Assembly: GCA_034008185.1 (NCBI GenBank)
Contig: CM067084.1
Span: forward strand, 15,333,385-15,397,384
Source: Gorsachius magnificus
Taxonomy: Eukaryota; Chordata; Aves; Pelecaniformes; Ardeidae
DNA: 64,000 nucleotides
Reading direction: 5' to 3'
Shown here in pieces: positions 24,344 to 37,900 of this stretch (the stretch's first letter is position 1; each line of letters starts with the position of its first letter). A program made the translations under genes and the position numbers. The notes beneath the pieces were generated by a model. It made no database searches. It was not told the DNA's origin and saw only the letters and a list, made by a program, of their open reading frames with translations.

Positions 24344-24465
24344 GTGTGCTGTGGACCGCCACCCAACAGATGTAAACATCAATTTAACTATACTTTGCTC
24401 AGATTCAAATGGAAAGAACAGATCTTCAGCAAGAATCTTACAAATAATAAAGGGTAAAGACTATG
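24344..24465 (+). CDS. HHIP: HHIP coding exon (probably exon 8): propeller, residues 434-475
   Basis: The 122-nt exon completes Arg434 and reads CAVDRHPTDVNINLTILC, then SDSNGKNRSSARILQIIKGK, ending with the first base of Glu475. The Asn-Leu-Thr and Asn-Arg-Ser sequons correspond to human Asn447 and Asn459. Both cysteines of the segment (435 and 452) are present, as expected for a disulphide-bonded extracellular propeller. The borders are AG at 24342 and GTAAGT at 24466; entry is phase 2 and exit phase 1. Apart from Val for Ile at 444 the sequence matches human. Confidence 0.97.
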
Positions 24466-26428
24466 GTAAGTTCCAGCCAGGGTAAAGCTGCTGGAAACAG
24501 TTGGTTTCTATGCCCATGGAATAATAAATAGAAATCAGAAAAAAATAAAGGACTGTATAGCTATGATAGGTAACTTACAGCATAGACAGCATAGGTAACC
24601 TACAAAAGGTAGAACTTATGAAAAGTATGGTACAAGCAGATAAAAGATGCAAGACAAAACAAAATTTAAATTACTCAACTTTGTTCAGTGTAGAATACCA
24701 TGTAAAGAACATTTAAGAACTATGCCAGTTGCTAGTCTGTCAAAGATCTCACTGTTGCTGCATATGATGGCTCATAAAGAAAAGATTTTGGAATATCAGG
24801 AAGTGATGAAAATGTATTCCCATTCAAAATAAACTTTTAAGATACAAGGAAATAAACCAAACAAAAAGCAAATGACTGAGCTCTGTTTAAATGTTACTAA
24901 AAATGAAAAACTTAGAAAAATGCACTATGCTACTACTTCATAATAAACGACTAGTTTAGACTAGATTGAAAAAAGATAAACGTACTCAATTAGGGACTTA
25001 AAATTTTAAAATGTTTCATATGCTCTCTGAGTCAGTACAATTGTCAGTCATAATTTTAGTTCAATGTTTAACTCTGATACTCACAAACATTGCTTCCTAG
25101 TTCAGGCAAGCCAGGTGACAGTTGCTATCATCTACCTCCATTGACCATTTAGCAACTTGTAAATTCATGGTGGTAAAAGGTGATAAATGCCAAAGGTGTG
25201 TAAAGGCATCAAGAACTGGTCTATCTCCTGGAACATAGCATTTTCTGATCTTATTCATATCCCTAGTTCTCCCACCTCTACTTTACCTAAAAGCAAAGCA
25301 GCTGTGCTGGCTGGTACGATAGTACACAATGGTGTAATGCAATTGTTCTACTTCAGTTATTGCATGTATTTTCTGTGTTCATTTTATAAAAGCCAAACCA
25401 AAGAATAATATTTGGTAAACCACTGCTCCAATGGAATTTCGACTGCATCTTTATTGCAGAGTAAACTAAGCAATATTGTGTCTATCCAGAACAGCTTGCC
25501 AATATTAATACTAGGCTGTGGGTCAATTGCTTCAATAAAAAGAGCTCATCATCCTTTTCTCCCACATAAAATTTCAGCTTTTACTGTTGTAGAATTATCC
25601 GGGAAATTCATTTATCAAAGACTTGCAGATAGCCCTCCAACTAAAAAAAGTTCCTATAAAACAAAAAAGTCTATGGGCTGTGGCTTTAATTTAAAAGCAT
25701 GCAGTTAGCATATCAAGTTGAACCTACTTTTACCCTAAGCAGTATTTGATTGCATGAATAGGAACATCTACACTGAAACTTCCTTGAAGACATTAATTGA
25801 TATGACTGAACTCTGCAGTTTTGTAAAAAAAAGGAAGAAAGCAGGTGTAAGAACTGCAACTACAACAGCACCGTAAATAAAAACAAGAAGCTACAGAGAG
25901 CAATACTAGTGTTTTATGGGACGTAACACACATACCGTGTTTAAAACTGTGATTTTGAAAGAGTTTTTCAAACTACTGAATGATTTTGAAAACAAGTTCT
26001 GCTGAAAATCAGTGGAATTTCTGCTTTTAGATGCTGGAAGGATTTTACAGTGAAGGGGGTTTAATTGTATTCCTGAAGTTCAAGAGATCCATTCTGCAGA
26101 CTGTATTGACACTTAAAAGTTAATAGCAATCACATCAACTTCAGTGAAAATCCGACCGAATCCTTATATAGTTTTATTCTCCCAGCCTGGGCACACAGGG
26201 GAAAGCAACTATAGTCTCTCCTATCCAAGATCCTCACCAGCTGTTTCACCAACAGCCTTTGTTGTAATTTTCTGACTTTTTTATTGCTTCATTTCTGGCA
26301 ACACATCTTGAATTTTGAGGAGTGTTTAGATGGAATTAACCTCTTTTCTTGAAGTAATAACATTTTCATAAATATTAATCAAAATATGAAATTGCATATG
26401 ATCTAATGCTATGGTAGTTCCTTTTTAG
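24466..26428 (+). other. HHIP: HHIP intron (2.0 kb)
   Basis: A phase-1 intron from GTAAGT at 24466 to the AG at 26427-26428. It is AT-rich, the open frames inside have no splice or homology support, and no clear repeat is seen. Confidence 0.95.
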
Positions 26429-26552
26429 AAAGTGAGCCTTCACTTTTAGAATTCAAACCATTCAGCAGTGGATCCTTGGTTGGTGGATTTGTCTATCGAG
26501 GCTGCCAGTCTGAAAGGCTCTATGGAAGTTATGTATTTGGAGACCGCAATGG
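26429..26552 (+). CDS. HHIP: HHIP coding exon (probably exon 9): propeller, residues 475-516
   Basis: The 124-nt exon completes Glu475 and encodes SEPSLLEFKPF, then GGFVYRGCQSERLYGSYVFG and Asp-Arg-Asn, ending with two bases of Gly516. The Val-Tyr-Arg-Gly-Cys and Tyr-Gly-Ser-Tyr-Val-Phe-Gly-Asp motifs are typical of the glucose/sorbosone dehydrogenase-like (GSDH) propeller fold to which HHIP belongs. HHIP is not an enzyme. Human Asn-Gly-Pro at 488-490 is Ser-Gly-Ser here. The flanks are AG at 26427 and GTAGGT at 26553; entry is phase 1 and exit phase 2. Confidence 0.97.
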
Positions 26553-27226
26553 GTAGGTTTCTTATAACTCACTCTTAAACAAAAATCAGTATAAGGTATA
26601 TTTAGTTACTGAGCTTCCTGTATAAAGGAACACCAACAGTCTTGCATATTGTGTCACTTTGCCAATGTAGCGGAGTGACAATACAGATCAAACTCTAGAT
26701 TTTGAAATAAAATAGCACAGCATTCTAATGAATGGTGGCATAAGTAACATATCTGATCTTTCCAAAAAAGTACAAAGACATTCACATCACAGCACTCTTA
26801 AGATTTTAGTTCTACAAACACTTACGTGCACCACTTGCGTTATGGGAATAAATGTTAATTGTGAAACTGTTTCCCAAACAGGTCTAACTGGTAAGACATT
26901 GACAACTTTGGGGGTTTTATGGAAACATCACTGATGGAGCAAAATGAATTTTTTTTAATGAACGGGCATAGTTTTCCCATGCCAAATAGCTCAGTATTCA
27001 CAAATGGCTATATAGTATAGCTCGAACCCAATTTTGCAATGTCTGAATGGCAGGAAGGGAAATGCTGTGCTATTTTATTATTTTATAGGGAAATCATAAG
27101 ATGATGAACTGCACAGACGTATCTATGGAGCTACTTGCAGCAAGTGTTTACTTATTTATCTGGACAGTGAAAACTCTCTATTCAAAATGTAATATAACAA
27201 TTTGCTTTATGTGTTTTCAAATATAG
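26553..27226 (+). other. HHIP: HHIP intron (0.7 kb)
   Basis: A phase-2 intron with GTAGGT at 26553 and AG at 27225-27226. No additional feature is seen. Confidence 0.95.
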
Positions 27227-27357
27227 AAATTTTTTAACACTGCAACAGAGTCCTGCAACCAAACAGTGGCAAGAGAAACCCCTCTGTCTTGGCAACACTG
27301 GTTCATGTAGAGGTTTCTTTTCAGGCCCTGTCTTGGGATTTGGTGAAGACGAATTAG
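27227..27357 (+). CDS. HHIP: HHIP coding exon (probably exon 10): propeller, residues 516-560
   Basis: The 131-nt exon completes Gly516 and reads NFLTLQQSPATKQWQEKPLC, then LGNTGSCRGFFSGPVLGF and GEDEL, ending with the first base of Gly560. It carries the last propeller blades with Cys536 and Cys543. Changes relative to human are mild: Ala for Val, Asn-Thr for Thr-Ser, Phe for Tyr and Pro-Val for His-Ile. The flanks are AG at 27225 and GTAAAT at 27358; entry is phase 2 and exit phase 1. Confidence 0.97.
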
Positions 27358-27926
27358 GTAAATAGAAAAAAATATATGTTATTAAATATTAAGCCTTATT
27401 GGTAACGCCTGCTGAACTATTCAAAATTGTTATAAATGTTTAAAAATAAGAAATCTAAAGGCTGTCTTTCCTTTGCCAAAGCTGTTTACACTGCTCTCAG
27501 CTACACCTTAGCAAGGGGCAAAGGTCCTTACTGTCTCTCACATTCTGTGAACTGTGTCACTCACTACGACACGATGTGTCATATACTTGCTTTTATTCCC
27601 AACATTACAGACTTAAGCAGCGAAGATATTGCATGAGCAGACCGATCCCCCTCTTCTCACTTCCTCCCTAATTTTATTTTTTAACCAATTCTATAGAATA
27701 TGAAACAAAAACCATTCACGATAAAGTATCTTTCACATTTTAGCATCAATTTGAGGAAACTGCTTATTTAAATTTTCAAATAGCAATGATCCTGTCATAT
27801 ATTTCCGTGATGAGTGTTTCTTCTGATGCTCTTTAAATCTCATCTTGCAAATACAGCTAGATCACAAGTCATGTATTTGACATCTTAGGAAAGGAGAACT
27901 AACTTATGCGTTGGTTTATTTACCAG
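27358..27926 (+). other. HHIP: HHIP intron (0.6 kb)
   Basis: A phase-1 intron with GTAAAT at 27358 and AG at 27925-27926. No additional feature is seen. Confidence 0.95.
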
Positions 27927-28008
27927 GTGAGATTTATATATTATCAAGCAGTAAAAGTATGACACAGCCTCACAGTGGAAAACTCTACAAGATCATTGAC
28001 CCAAAAAG
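27927..28008 (+). CDS. HHIP: HHIP coding exon (probably exon 11): last propeller strand, residues 560-587
   Basis: The 82-nt exon completes Gly560 and encodes EIYILSSSKSMTQPHSGKLY followed by KIIDPK and two bases of Arg587. The Glu-Ile-Tyr-Ile-Leu-Ser-Ser segment and the Gly-Lys-Leu-Tyr-Lys-Ile segment form the final strands that close the propeller. The flanks are AG at 27925 and a GTGAGC donor at 28009; entry is phase 1 and exit phase 2. It is followed by the longest intron that lies wholly inside the window. Confidence 0.97.
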
Positions 28009-30282
28009 GTGAGCATTGCATTTCTCACTAAGATCTGTCTTTCCTTCAACAGGTTAAAAAACAACAGGTAAATGTAGTTCTTCCCATGTAGCTGAATTAT
28101 GCAATACTGATATTCAATAAGAAGGGAAATTATCAGTGCAGGAGGCTTCCAAAAAGCAAATGTATCATCAGCAGCAAGCAGAATAGATTCACTAAAAGCA
28201 ATCACCGTCTCATAGAAAGTAAATGTCAGAACAACAGAGGTGTAACCAACACTAACTTCTGGAAATTTTTACTCTTCGACATTATGCTAAATGCTGCCCG
28301 CTTTCCCACCTAGATTCACATTCTTTGCATGTTTCAATAGAAGAGTAGACATATTTAATGTGGAACCAAACGGACCAGTACAGGTAAAAGATGTTCCTGG
28401 TAGTTCTGAAGCCAAATGACTTGTAGGTACCGCGGAGGTTACACAGCATCAATGGAACGCAGATGCTGGAATTCTCCCCAGCACTAGTTTCCTTACCTGC
28501 CACCGCAATGGGGACAGTGTACAATAGGAGCTGGCTCAGAAGGTTAGTACTGGCTGACAATACCTCCTCTGTATACTGAAAATCTACTACAGAAAATAAT
28601 TTGACAGTACAAGCTAGCGGCCAAGCCATCCCTGGTCAGTTCCAGTCTCACTTCCTCAGTTTCAGTTTTGCCATAATCTCTGAGGGACAAATTCAGCCTT
28701 TCCCAAAGATCTCTTCTGTTGTATAGGGCATACCACCAATGGAGAAGAATACAGAGGACTGAATCTTTAGTGGGTATGAATTGCCACTGCTTACTAGTTT
28801 TCAACATCCTTCCATACCCCTGCATTTACCTGTCTCTCCCTGGGGAGGTTTGGAGCACCAAGGAAGGAAACCTTCTGTCCTTGGACTGTGTGCCAAAAAT
28901 ACAACAAATTCTTTAACAGTTCTTAAAGCACTGTTTCCAAAAGGCTTATAAATCCCACTCAAATGATTTATAAGACACAGAATTAATATAGGTGGTTTAA
29001 TTATTTAGACTAATTTACCAGTTGTAAAATGAGGATAAATTAAAGTTATCAAACCATAGTTTTTTGCGATATGATCACTTCTCGGTTCTTTGCAGAGCAG
29101 CTAGAGCTATGAAAATATTAGGGAATCTGAAAAGACTGCAAAAAGCAAGTCCCCAACATGACCCAGGGGCCCCACAGCAGTAAGATAAGATGACTAGCAG
29201 ATACTCACTTAAGCTGGAGTAATACCATTTTCTTCATGAAGGATCTTGCTGCTCTATCAGACCAAGTCTATGGCATGTAAAGGTACCACATCCACCCTGC
29301 AAAAGCATCAGCAATTAGCACAAAATGAAATGGCCAACAGAAATTAAGTTTGTTGTATTAATCACTTTGACCCCATCATACCCTGCAAAAGCAACTGCCT
29401 ATTTGTTCAGCATCTACTTCAGCATGCTTCCCCGTTAGCATCACATACAGTTAGGCTTGCATTTTTGGTTTTGCTGTTGACTGCTTAAGAGAGGAATTTA
29501 TTTTCTTCTCAGAATCTAAAAATTCACTGTACTGTAAGTGCCAGTAGAGCTTCAGTGTTTTGTAATTATACTATCCCAAACCTATAGCAAATGATCTGGC
29601 AGCAGATGTTACTGCAGGTTAGTGCAGTCTGTCAGTCAAGGTTATTATGTATGTTTTATTTATGCTTTCTGGTATTAAAAACATTTTTTTAGAACAAAAC
29701 TTGCCATTCTTACTGGGATTGTTTAGTCTGTTGGTGTATGGTTTTAAGTGAATTTTACACCCTAAATCCACTATTAGTATCTAATTACATGCGGCTGCCT
29801 TGTTTGACCTCGGCTTTTTGTTCTTGTTACCTCTTCCAGTAGGGTGGTCTTCAGCTGACATACCTGAAAGGCTAGACCTCCCATTGCTGCACTCACGGTT
29901 GGCTGTTTTCATGTATGGAAAAGGGTCAAGACTGTGTTTGGTTACTGGTGAAAGTAACCAGAAAACTATAAGATACTTTTGTAAATTGGCACGCAGTTGA
30001 AATTAAACAGACTGTGGCAAAGGGATATAGTTTTTGATAACACTTTTTAGAAATATGGGATAACTTTCATTTAGGCAAAGTTTTGAGTTTTGTTGGTTTT
30101 CAATCTCACACCACTGCAGGCTTTTAAGTGAAAGATAATGAGCTTCTTCCACAAAAGAGCATTGCAGCTCTATTTACCATTTTGTGTTAATTTCACATTA
30201 CACATGTAAACAATTTAAAAGTTCAATGGCTTTGGCAAATGTTCATGTAAAGCTTTATTAACAAAATATTAATTGTTATTCA

Positions 30283-30315
30283 CATGCTAATATTTTTTTG
30301 CATGCTAATATTTTG
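30283..30315. repeat. Short tandem duplication, about 18-bp unit
   Basis: The block catgctaatatttttttg is followed directly by catgctaatattttgttg, two copies differing near the T-run. It is a local duplication inside the large HHIP intron. Confidence 0.8.
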
Positions 30316-33300
30316 TTGCTCCTTTTAATGTCTTCCCCATGGCATGCACCATACAAATACATCAAATATAGATGTAAACCCTAGCACAGTAAGCTTTCTA
30401 GAACACAAAATAAAGATGCTACATGTGGGCTATGAGCATCAGGTATCAATGAAGTCATCAAAGTATTGATTTGTCACGTCTTAGAACTTCATGATGTAGT
30501 AACATAAGCCTGGGAGGGGTGGTCCCTGGAAGACTCATCAATTTGCAGAGAGTGCCTTCCATGCATGGGACCATGTAAAAGAACAAAATTATCCTTCCTT
30601 GTGGTAGCCCCTTGCTGGACATTAATAATGTCATGCAAAACCCAGTCTTCTGCAAGTGGTCATTCATAAGCTGCTGCAAGCTTATGAAATTATTCTTTTA
30701 TTCTAAATAATAAATGTTACATAAAGATGTAGGATTTGGTTTCTTTTGATCTTTGTAGAAAACTACTGCATAATCACACTTGTTCAAAAACATAACCATG
30801 ACCCTGATTTCCTTGTCTCAAATATAGCCTGAGAAAGAAACCTACTACTTGGATATTGCTAACAGTAGAAAAAAATTCAAAAGAAGTGGGTGGGTTAATA
30901 CATTGGAAGATCAGAGGATGAGGGTAATCCAGAGAACCCTTTGCATTAGTCTTCAATAATCCTCTATAATCAGCAATGGGCAAGTCCTATCCTAAAACAG
31001 TCCTTCACGTGGAATAAAAATGAGGTGTTAAACTGAGGTGATGCACGACTAATTGATAAATACGATCAACACAGAGGTTCTGAATCCCTCCAGCATCAAG
31101 GCAGTTTGAAACATAGAATTCAAGGTACCACAGGAAACTTTTGTTCAGTTCCTCCAAATACTTCATGTCAATAACTAAATAGCCTCACATGAAAAGCACA
31201 GAATTAAACAATCCTTCTCTGTGTAACAAGGTTGTTATAATGATACATTAGCACTTGGGAGCCCTTAGATGATGAAGTGATAAATCAGAAACAGAGAAGT
31301 TAAAAATGAATGTAAATACCAAGTATGTGAGGTGCTGCAAAATACACATATAATACCTATTACCAAAATTGAGTAGAGTGAGGAGTATAGGTAAGAGCAC
31401 ATTTAGCTTTGAGTTTGGAGGAGATGTGGGAAACCCTAAGAATTACAAACACATAAGACCAGCATTATGTAAATCAGTTAACATAGCAGACAAAAGAAGA
31501 ATTTCCTAAGTTAAAACTGTGTCTCTGAAAAATATAGCCATTCTTTGTTGGTTATAAAAAGATATTATCACAGGTAAACTACTTTCCAGGATTAGGAACT
31601 GATGAGAAAATATAGGGAGAGGGACTTACATACTTCTCCAATAAAAGGTAGAATTAGTCAGATGTCCTGAAGACCAGTGCAAATACTAGCATTTTTATAA
31701 ATTGTCTTTCTGACCAAAAAAGAAAACCTTTTTATTTTCTATTTTTCTACTTTCTGTTTTATAATTTTTCTGTCTCTCTTTCTGCTTCTACAAATACATA
31801 CTAATCTCAATCACAAAAACATTGATGAATGCATAGGAAAAATAACTAGGTAAACAGTGATAGAGAAAATATGTATAGCTCCAAATATTCTGGTTAGTCA
31901 ATAACAGAGAAAAAGGGAGACAAACTCATTGGAAAAGAAAATGTAATCATTTTCTATCATGATGAGAGGAGAAAGTCAGCTGTAGGCAATATTAAAAATG
32001 CATACTTAAATATGAGATACCTGTTGATGGATTCTTATCATCTGTAATTTAAACATTATTACCAGCTGTTCTTTGAAAACCATAGACAGGGACAGACCAA
32101 GGAGTAAGAAAATGAACTTTGAAAGGTGACAGAACAGCCATAATGTGGATTTGTAAGTCTTCTTTTAGAATATTTCTATTATGATCACTTTTATCTCTAA
32201 GCAAATTATAGATAAAATGGAAGAGAGTCAGAGAAAAGTACTCAAACCGACGGACAATGCAAAAGATATCCATTTAAAAGATAAGACTAAACTCAGAAAA
32301 CTTTATAGGGCAGTCACGCAGTGCCTGTATCCCCTGTGAGGTTTTAAGTGTTTGCCACTGTCCACACCGTGATTCCAAAGGGGATGAATAATTCTTTTGA
32401 CCAGGATGGCTCACTGGAGCCAGCAGGTGATTTTTACGAAAGGGGGCCGAGCTTAAGTGTCCTTGCACATTAAGTAGATTTCCTCTTCCTCTCCTTGTAA
32501 CACTTTATAGATCTGGATTTCAGTATGTTTTGTATCAACAGCCAGAATAGCTGCTTTCCGTTGGATTGAAACTTGAACTTGATTCAAACCATCTCACTCC
32601 TCTTTCATGACCCTCCAGAGTATGTAATTCCACTTATCATCCTTTCCATCATCACCTTCTGGGATTTCCGCCATCGGCGGGTATTTCCAAACAGACTGAT
32701 TTCAGACACTAAGGGACAATACCTAGGTCATACCTCATTTTGACAATGTACAAAAACATTGGTGATTTTATTTTTTAGTATGAGTCAGGAGTGTTTGATG
32801 GTATGATGGAAGAATAGCATTTATGAAAGCATAGCCCTCTTGAAGACTTTAATTACTATGGAAATGGAAGCTCATAAACATATGGTATTAGACTAATCTG
32901 CATCAAGATACTCAGTTGTGCTGGGTTATAGATATACTCTGAAGCTATTACTGGAAACTCTCCATAGAATGAGCCAATTTTGTTGGTGAATGCTTCACCA
33001 ACCCAGGTGGGCCATCTGATTTCTTTCTGTTCAGAAAGTTACTATCCCTTAAGTCATTTGAGGGAATGGAAAGCCAGAATTAATGTCTAATTATGTTTAG
33101 TTTAGCCGGAGCATGCAAAATTCTTATCTCATTTACCAACCCACATGCAGTTACTACTCCCATAAGAGACACTAAAGAGAAATTAGAGCTTTTTGCAAAT
33201 ACCAGTCTAGAGAGTTTCACTTTACAGAAGTACTTCACAAAAACTCCTTTGTAACCACGATGGAAAAACCTGAGGATTTTTTTCAATCACATCACAGCTC

Positions 33301-35367
33301 ACTGACTGTAAAAGTTTTTGTTTTGGTTTGGGATTTTTTTTCCCCTTTTTTTTAGTCTTTCTAGCTTTGGCTATTAAGGAGTTCTCACTTTTTATCGCTT
33401 TATAAGGAAAAAACAGCTCAGTTTATCTTTTGCTTATTTTCTGGAGCCTGCAGGAAGCCTCTGCCATCCTTAAGAAAGTCATACATAATAGAGCAGCTTT
33501 AGCCCAGTAAGCCAGTCTTTCCCAATTCATCAGTCAAAGTGTTATGCAAGTGGCCCCCTAAATTGATAAATTCCCACAGTGCCTGTTGACCCAGCTGCCA
33601 AGTGCTCATGCAGCAGGTGTTGTTTTCATGACCACCCTGACAGTAATACAAACTGTTTAGCAGTTGCATTGACCTCTTAGCTATTAACATTGATACAGGC
33701 TTCACTAGGGACTAGTTTTCAAACATGACAGAATTTCTTAAGACTAGAGGTCATGAACAAGTATACCATATAAGAATAAATTTGATATGCTGCTGAGTTT
33801 AAATCTTAAAAGCCGTGAGTTTTTTCCACATTATTCCCATGTAGTAAATCTGGAGACAAGTAACGAGCTTTTGGCATCTCTCCCAGGACTAAAGGTATAC
33901 TTTTTAATTTTAGAAGCTGTACCTGAAGAGATGCTGTATTTATTCTACGATGAGTAGCAAATTTAGCCTATGACAAGTAGTGAAACAGAACTATTTTTTC
34001 TTGACATTTTTCCTTAGAAAGGAAAAACAGCAAACAACTAACGCACAAAATTTGGTGATTTAAGCATCATTCTAATACCTAATATCTTGTGTGCAGTTAA
34101 TTGAAGCACAACGTTCTTTCCATATATTTTGTACCACAACCAGGATTTCTACGGCTGTCTCTCTTGTTTGAATCTGAACATGCAGGAATTTTGTTTGGGG
34201 TTTTTTCTCACTTTAGTGGGAAAGTAGAGATTTTTGATATTGTGTCAAAGGCACGATGGCAGAGTTGTTTTCTGCCCAATACCATTGTATTACTGCTGAA
34301 TTTGACCCTCCATTTGCATTGATTTATGTTTGCCTGATCTACAGGCTAGCGCATATAGCAACCAAATCCCTCTGTTCATTAGTGCAACTGTGGAGAGATA
34401 CACTAAAGAAAGCATGAAATCCTATGCAGTTCCAGGATGAGTTTTAATCTATTAAAGCATGTTAGACTTTTATATGCCTCTAAACTAAGAGTAGAGGCTA
34501 CTTTCTCATACTAGCTACAGTAAGGCAGCAAAAATTATTTTACACATTGTACAGTCAAGAATTCCCAGTTCACTGCACACGTCAGCAAAAGGGACCCAGC
34601 GAGGGCCCCAGCCCCCCGTACAACTTTTCCTCCATGTTCCATACATTTAGAGTTGTTACACAGTTTCATGAAAGCCTGTTTTAACAAGCGTGATATACTG
34701 TACTGTACTGTATATATGAACAGCTCTTTAAGATAACTAGAATTGTACAGACCATATAAATAGTCATTATCAGCTACATTTTTGGCTGACTTTCTGCGGA
34801 CCAAATAGTGCTTACTGTAAGAGTAATCAGGCTGTACCCTTCAGAGTTTTATAGATTGAGGGAGACAAGGAAAAAAAATTCTCTCCAGCCCACAGTGTGG
34901 CTCCATCTATTCCCCTCGATTTTCCACGTCAAGAGACACAGCAAAGCACTAGTTATATAAACAAAATCACAGGCTTGTCTAAGTGCTGGAAAGATCAAGT
35001 CCCAACAGTCAGTTTCAAGACTTATGTTATCTTTGCGAGATTCAGTTCAACTAACGCTGAGCCTAAAAATCTCCACCCCTTTAAAGGCTTAAGAATGCCA
35101 AGTGTAAGCATTGTGGGGCAGAGACTTTCTCTTGATACCTGTTGGTACTGTAACAGCATTCAAATCCTGAGAAAGAAGCGTGCCTTTTCCCATAGTACAA
35201 TTGAGGGAACCCAGTAATTCTTTTCACACATGAGAAGGATTCTGCTGCAGCTGCATTTGTATTCCCCTTCTCCTAAGGCACGCTGCCAACCAGAATTTTT
35301 TCCATCTTTGTTTCTACTCCACCCCACCATTAATAAATATTATCCGAGGCTGATGAGTGCAAGTTAT

Positions 35368-35377
35368 TGATTGATGG
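35368..35377 (+). promoter_or_regulatory. Perfect Pbx-Hox type composite motif (TGATTGATGG)
   Basis: TGATTGATGG is the textbook Pbx-Hox heterodimer sequence. A given 10-mer is expected about 0.1 times in 64 kb on both strands at equal base composition. The neighbourhood (35325-35400) also holds ATTAATAAATATT and appears unusually complex for intronic filler. Function is inferred. Confidence 0.35.
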
Positions 35378-37661
35378 TAAAATAAAAGGCAAGGTTATAT
35401 TCACAAGTACCATGAGCACTAGAAAACTTTAAATCATAAAAGTGACCAGCCATGCTTTGCCGGATAGAAAAAAAGTATCATTTCTTCCTCCCTAATTAAA
35501 TACAAACAAAAAAAGAACCATATATTCCAGGACTATCATAGATAAATATTTTACATCTATTAATACAATAAATCATTAACTTCACAAATAAAATATCTCT
35601 ATGGCTTATGAAGTCATTCTTTGCTAAAGATATGTCGCTGGAGCTCTTTTCCAAGAGATGCTCCAGGAGCCTGAGGTTATGCTTGCTGCTAAAAACAGTA
35701 CTGTACTTGTGTTTGAGCAAGAGAAAGAGAAGACTCCCATTTAAAGTAACTTGAAAGAAATGGGATTTAACAGAGACAGAAGAAGAAAGAATGTTGTCTT
35801 CTATGCAGTTGGCTATGAAGAAATCAACTCAAATTTAGATTTTGATTTTCAGAGGTAGGAATTAGAACACGGACCTTTTACTTTAAATCTGAACAAGTCT
35901 CCACTGAAAATTGTATCACTTTGTAGAACTGTTTTAAAAATAGCATTGCCTGTGGATCTCGCGTATAATTTTTAAGTGTAGGAACTTTCTTAACTAGATC
36001 ATACATAATGCACTCATTACTACAGAACTGGAATTCCTTACAGGTCAAAAAAATAATGCATTATATTTAAAAGACAGCTGTGGAAATATGTAAACACAAA
36101 ACCTGAAAGGGTTTCAAATATGCTGCACAAAAGGTGTCAAAACACGTTTCAAAGCCCTTAAATAATACAGGACCTTAAGTCTGATTCTCAGAGTGCTTTT
36201 GAAATCAGAACTTGGTGCTACACTAAAGATGCACCTACACATTCTTTCTGTCCTTAACATCTTTGGGGAACCAGTTCTTCTGTATGGATGTTTAAATAAT
36301 CATGGTAGCAATTAAGACTGAGCAGAGAAAGTGCGACGGTGAAACAAACCAGTCAGCCTGTACTCTATTACCCTGTTTCAAAGAAAAATGCAAGAAACCC
36401 TGTAATGTACCATTAACAAGCTGCATGCCAAAATGGGGAGGGGGGGACAGAGGGGAGGAATGTAAGCCCAGTCAGCTAGTGGGGACTTCTATGAGATTAG
36501 GTGTGGGTGCTTATTTTTCTTAAAAAAAATTTTTACCCTATCTAATATTACTTTGAATGGCCCCATTGTGCAGAAGAAATATCTTTTTAAAATCCTACTA
36601 GAACATGGGCTTCATTGATCTCTTAGAAGCCATGAGTTCAACTAGTTAATTTTATTTTCCTTAGCTTAATTTTTTCCCTTGATATTTCTTCTGATGTTGA
36701 CATGGGAGATAAACAAGAATGCCCAGTTCGCCTCCTCTCTTTTTCTGCCACTGTTTTCCACACCTCCATCGTACCCCGTCTTTCTCAGACTATACTTTTC
36801 TCCATGCAGGATTATCAAGCTACAGTTTTAATATTTGATGGGGTAATCAGTGCAGGGGTTGCTATTCCAGCTACTTGCATATAACTGGGGGTTTAATACC
36901 GATATCAGTCTTATAAACAATGTTATTTTCTATTCTATTCTATCTCATACAGTTTTGGTTTGGTTTGTTTGGATTCTAGCTGGACACTTAGCCAAGGTTT
37001 CTCTGAGCTCTCCACAAAACTATTAGAATCTTTGTTCTGCAAATTTCAAGCTTAGGAATGTATGATAGTAGTTCAAATTATTTCCTTAAGAATGCAAAAT
37101 TTTGTATTTGTCACTAATTAACTGAATTTGCCATTATGCTCCCATGCAATTGCTTGTTTATATCTCTTGGGAGACCCTGACACTCTTCTCAAGTTGTTCC
37201 TGTGCAATCAAACGCACAGAAGAGACAACCCACAGTACCTGTACTGGGAACCTGTAGCCTTGTGATGAGCCTGTCAGTCTCTAGGTACTGAATTCAGACA
37301 GCAAATAAAATAAATGGTCAGCACGATGACATAGAGCTAAAAAAAAAAAAACCCACAACACAATAAACATCTAAAAAAGCATTGGAAGTTGTATCAACAG
37401 TTAGGGCACACTTAAGTTAAAACACTTGAGCGTTTTACACACTTGACGCTACAGAAGGAACACTACAGTTCCTTCTTTCCTAAGGAAGATAATGCTGTGC
37501 TTTTGTAAATAAAAAAGGCTACTGGACATCAAAAATACTTTGTAGAGACTGCAAGAAAAAATTGCGTTACCTAAGACTTGACACAAAGAAGCCCAACAAA
37601 AAAAACAGTATCAGAAATATTTTAAGTCAGCTGAACTAGAATTTCTTTCATGCATACATTT

Positions 37662-37900
37662 CACAGAATCACCCACAGAATGGCTGTGGCTGGAAGGGAC
37701 CTCTGGAGGGCACTTGGTCCAAGCCCCCGTGTTCAAGCAGGGCCATCCAGAGCCAGCTGCCCAGGACCAGGCCCAGACAGCCTCTGAGTATCTCCAAGGA
37801 TGGAGACTCCACAGCCTCTCTGGGCAACCTGTGCCAGGGCTTGGGCACCCTCATAGTGAAAAAGTCTTTCCTGATGTTCAGATGCTTAAGTAAGCATCCG
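37662..37900 (-). repeat. CR1 LINE 3' end (avian type), antisense
   Basis: Read on the plus strand, this begins with the repeated cacagaatcacccacagaat tail, followed by 'ggctggaagggacctctgga', 'ccagagccagctgcc', a 'ggatggagactccacagcct' block and 'ctctgggcaacctgtgccag'. That is the antisense of a CR1 3' untranslated end with its characteristic terminal repeats. The copy is 5'-truncated, as is usual for CR1, and looks younger than the copies near the start of the window. It supports an avian or other sauropsid source. Confidence 0.95.

Noticed and set aside
28282..28629. 115-codon minus-strand open frame, the longest in the window
   Set aside because: It has no recognisable domain, no splice context tied to a gene and a composition typical of chance frames. 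A window of this size in AT-rich DNA yields many frames of 60-115 codons.
34897..35217. 106-codon plus-strand open frame
   Set aside because: No family resemblance, and it lies deep inside the 10.5 kb intron. Treated as chance.
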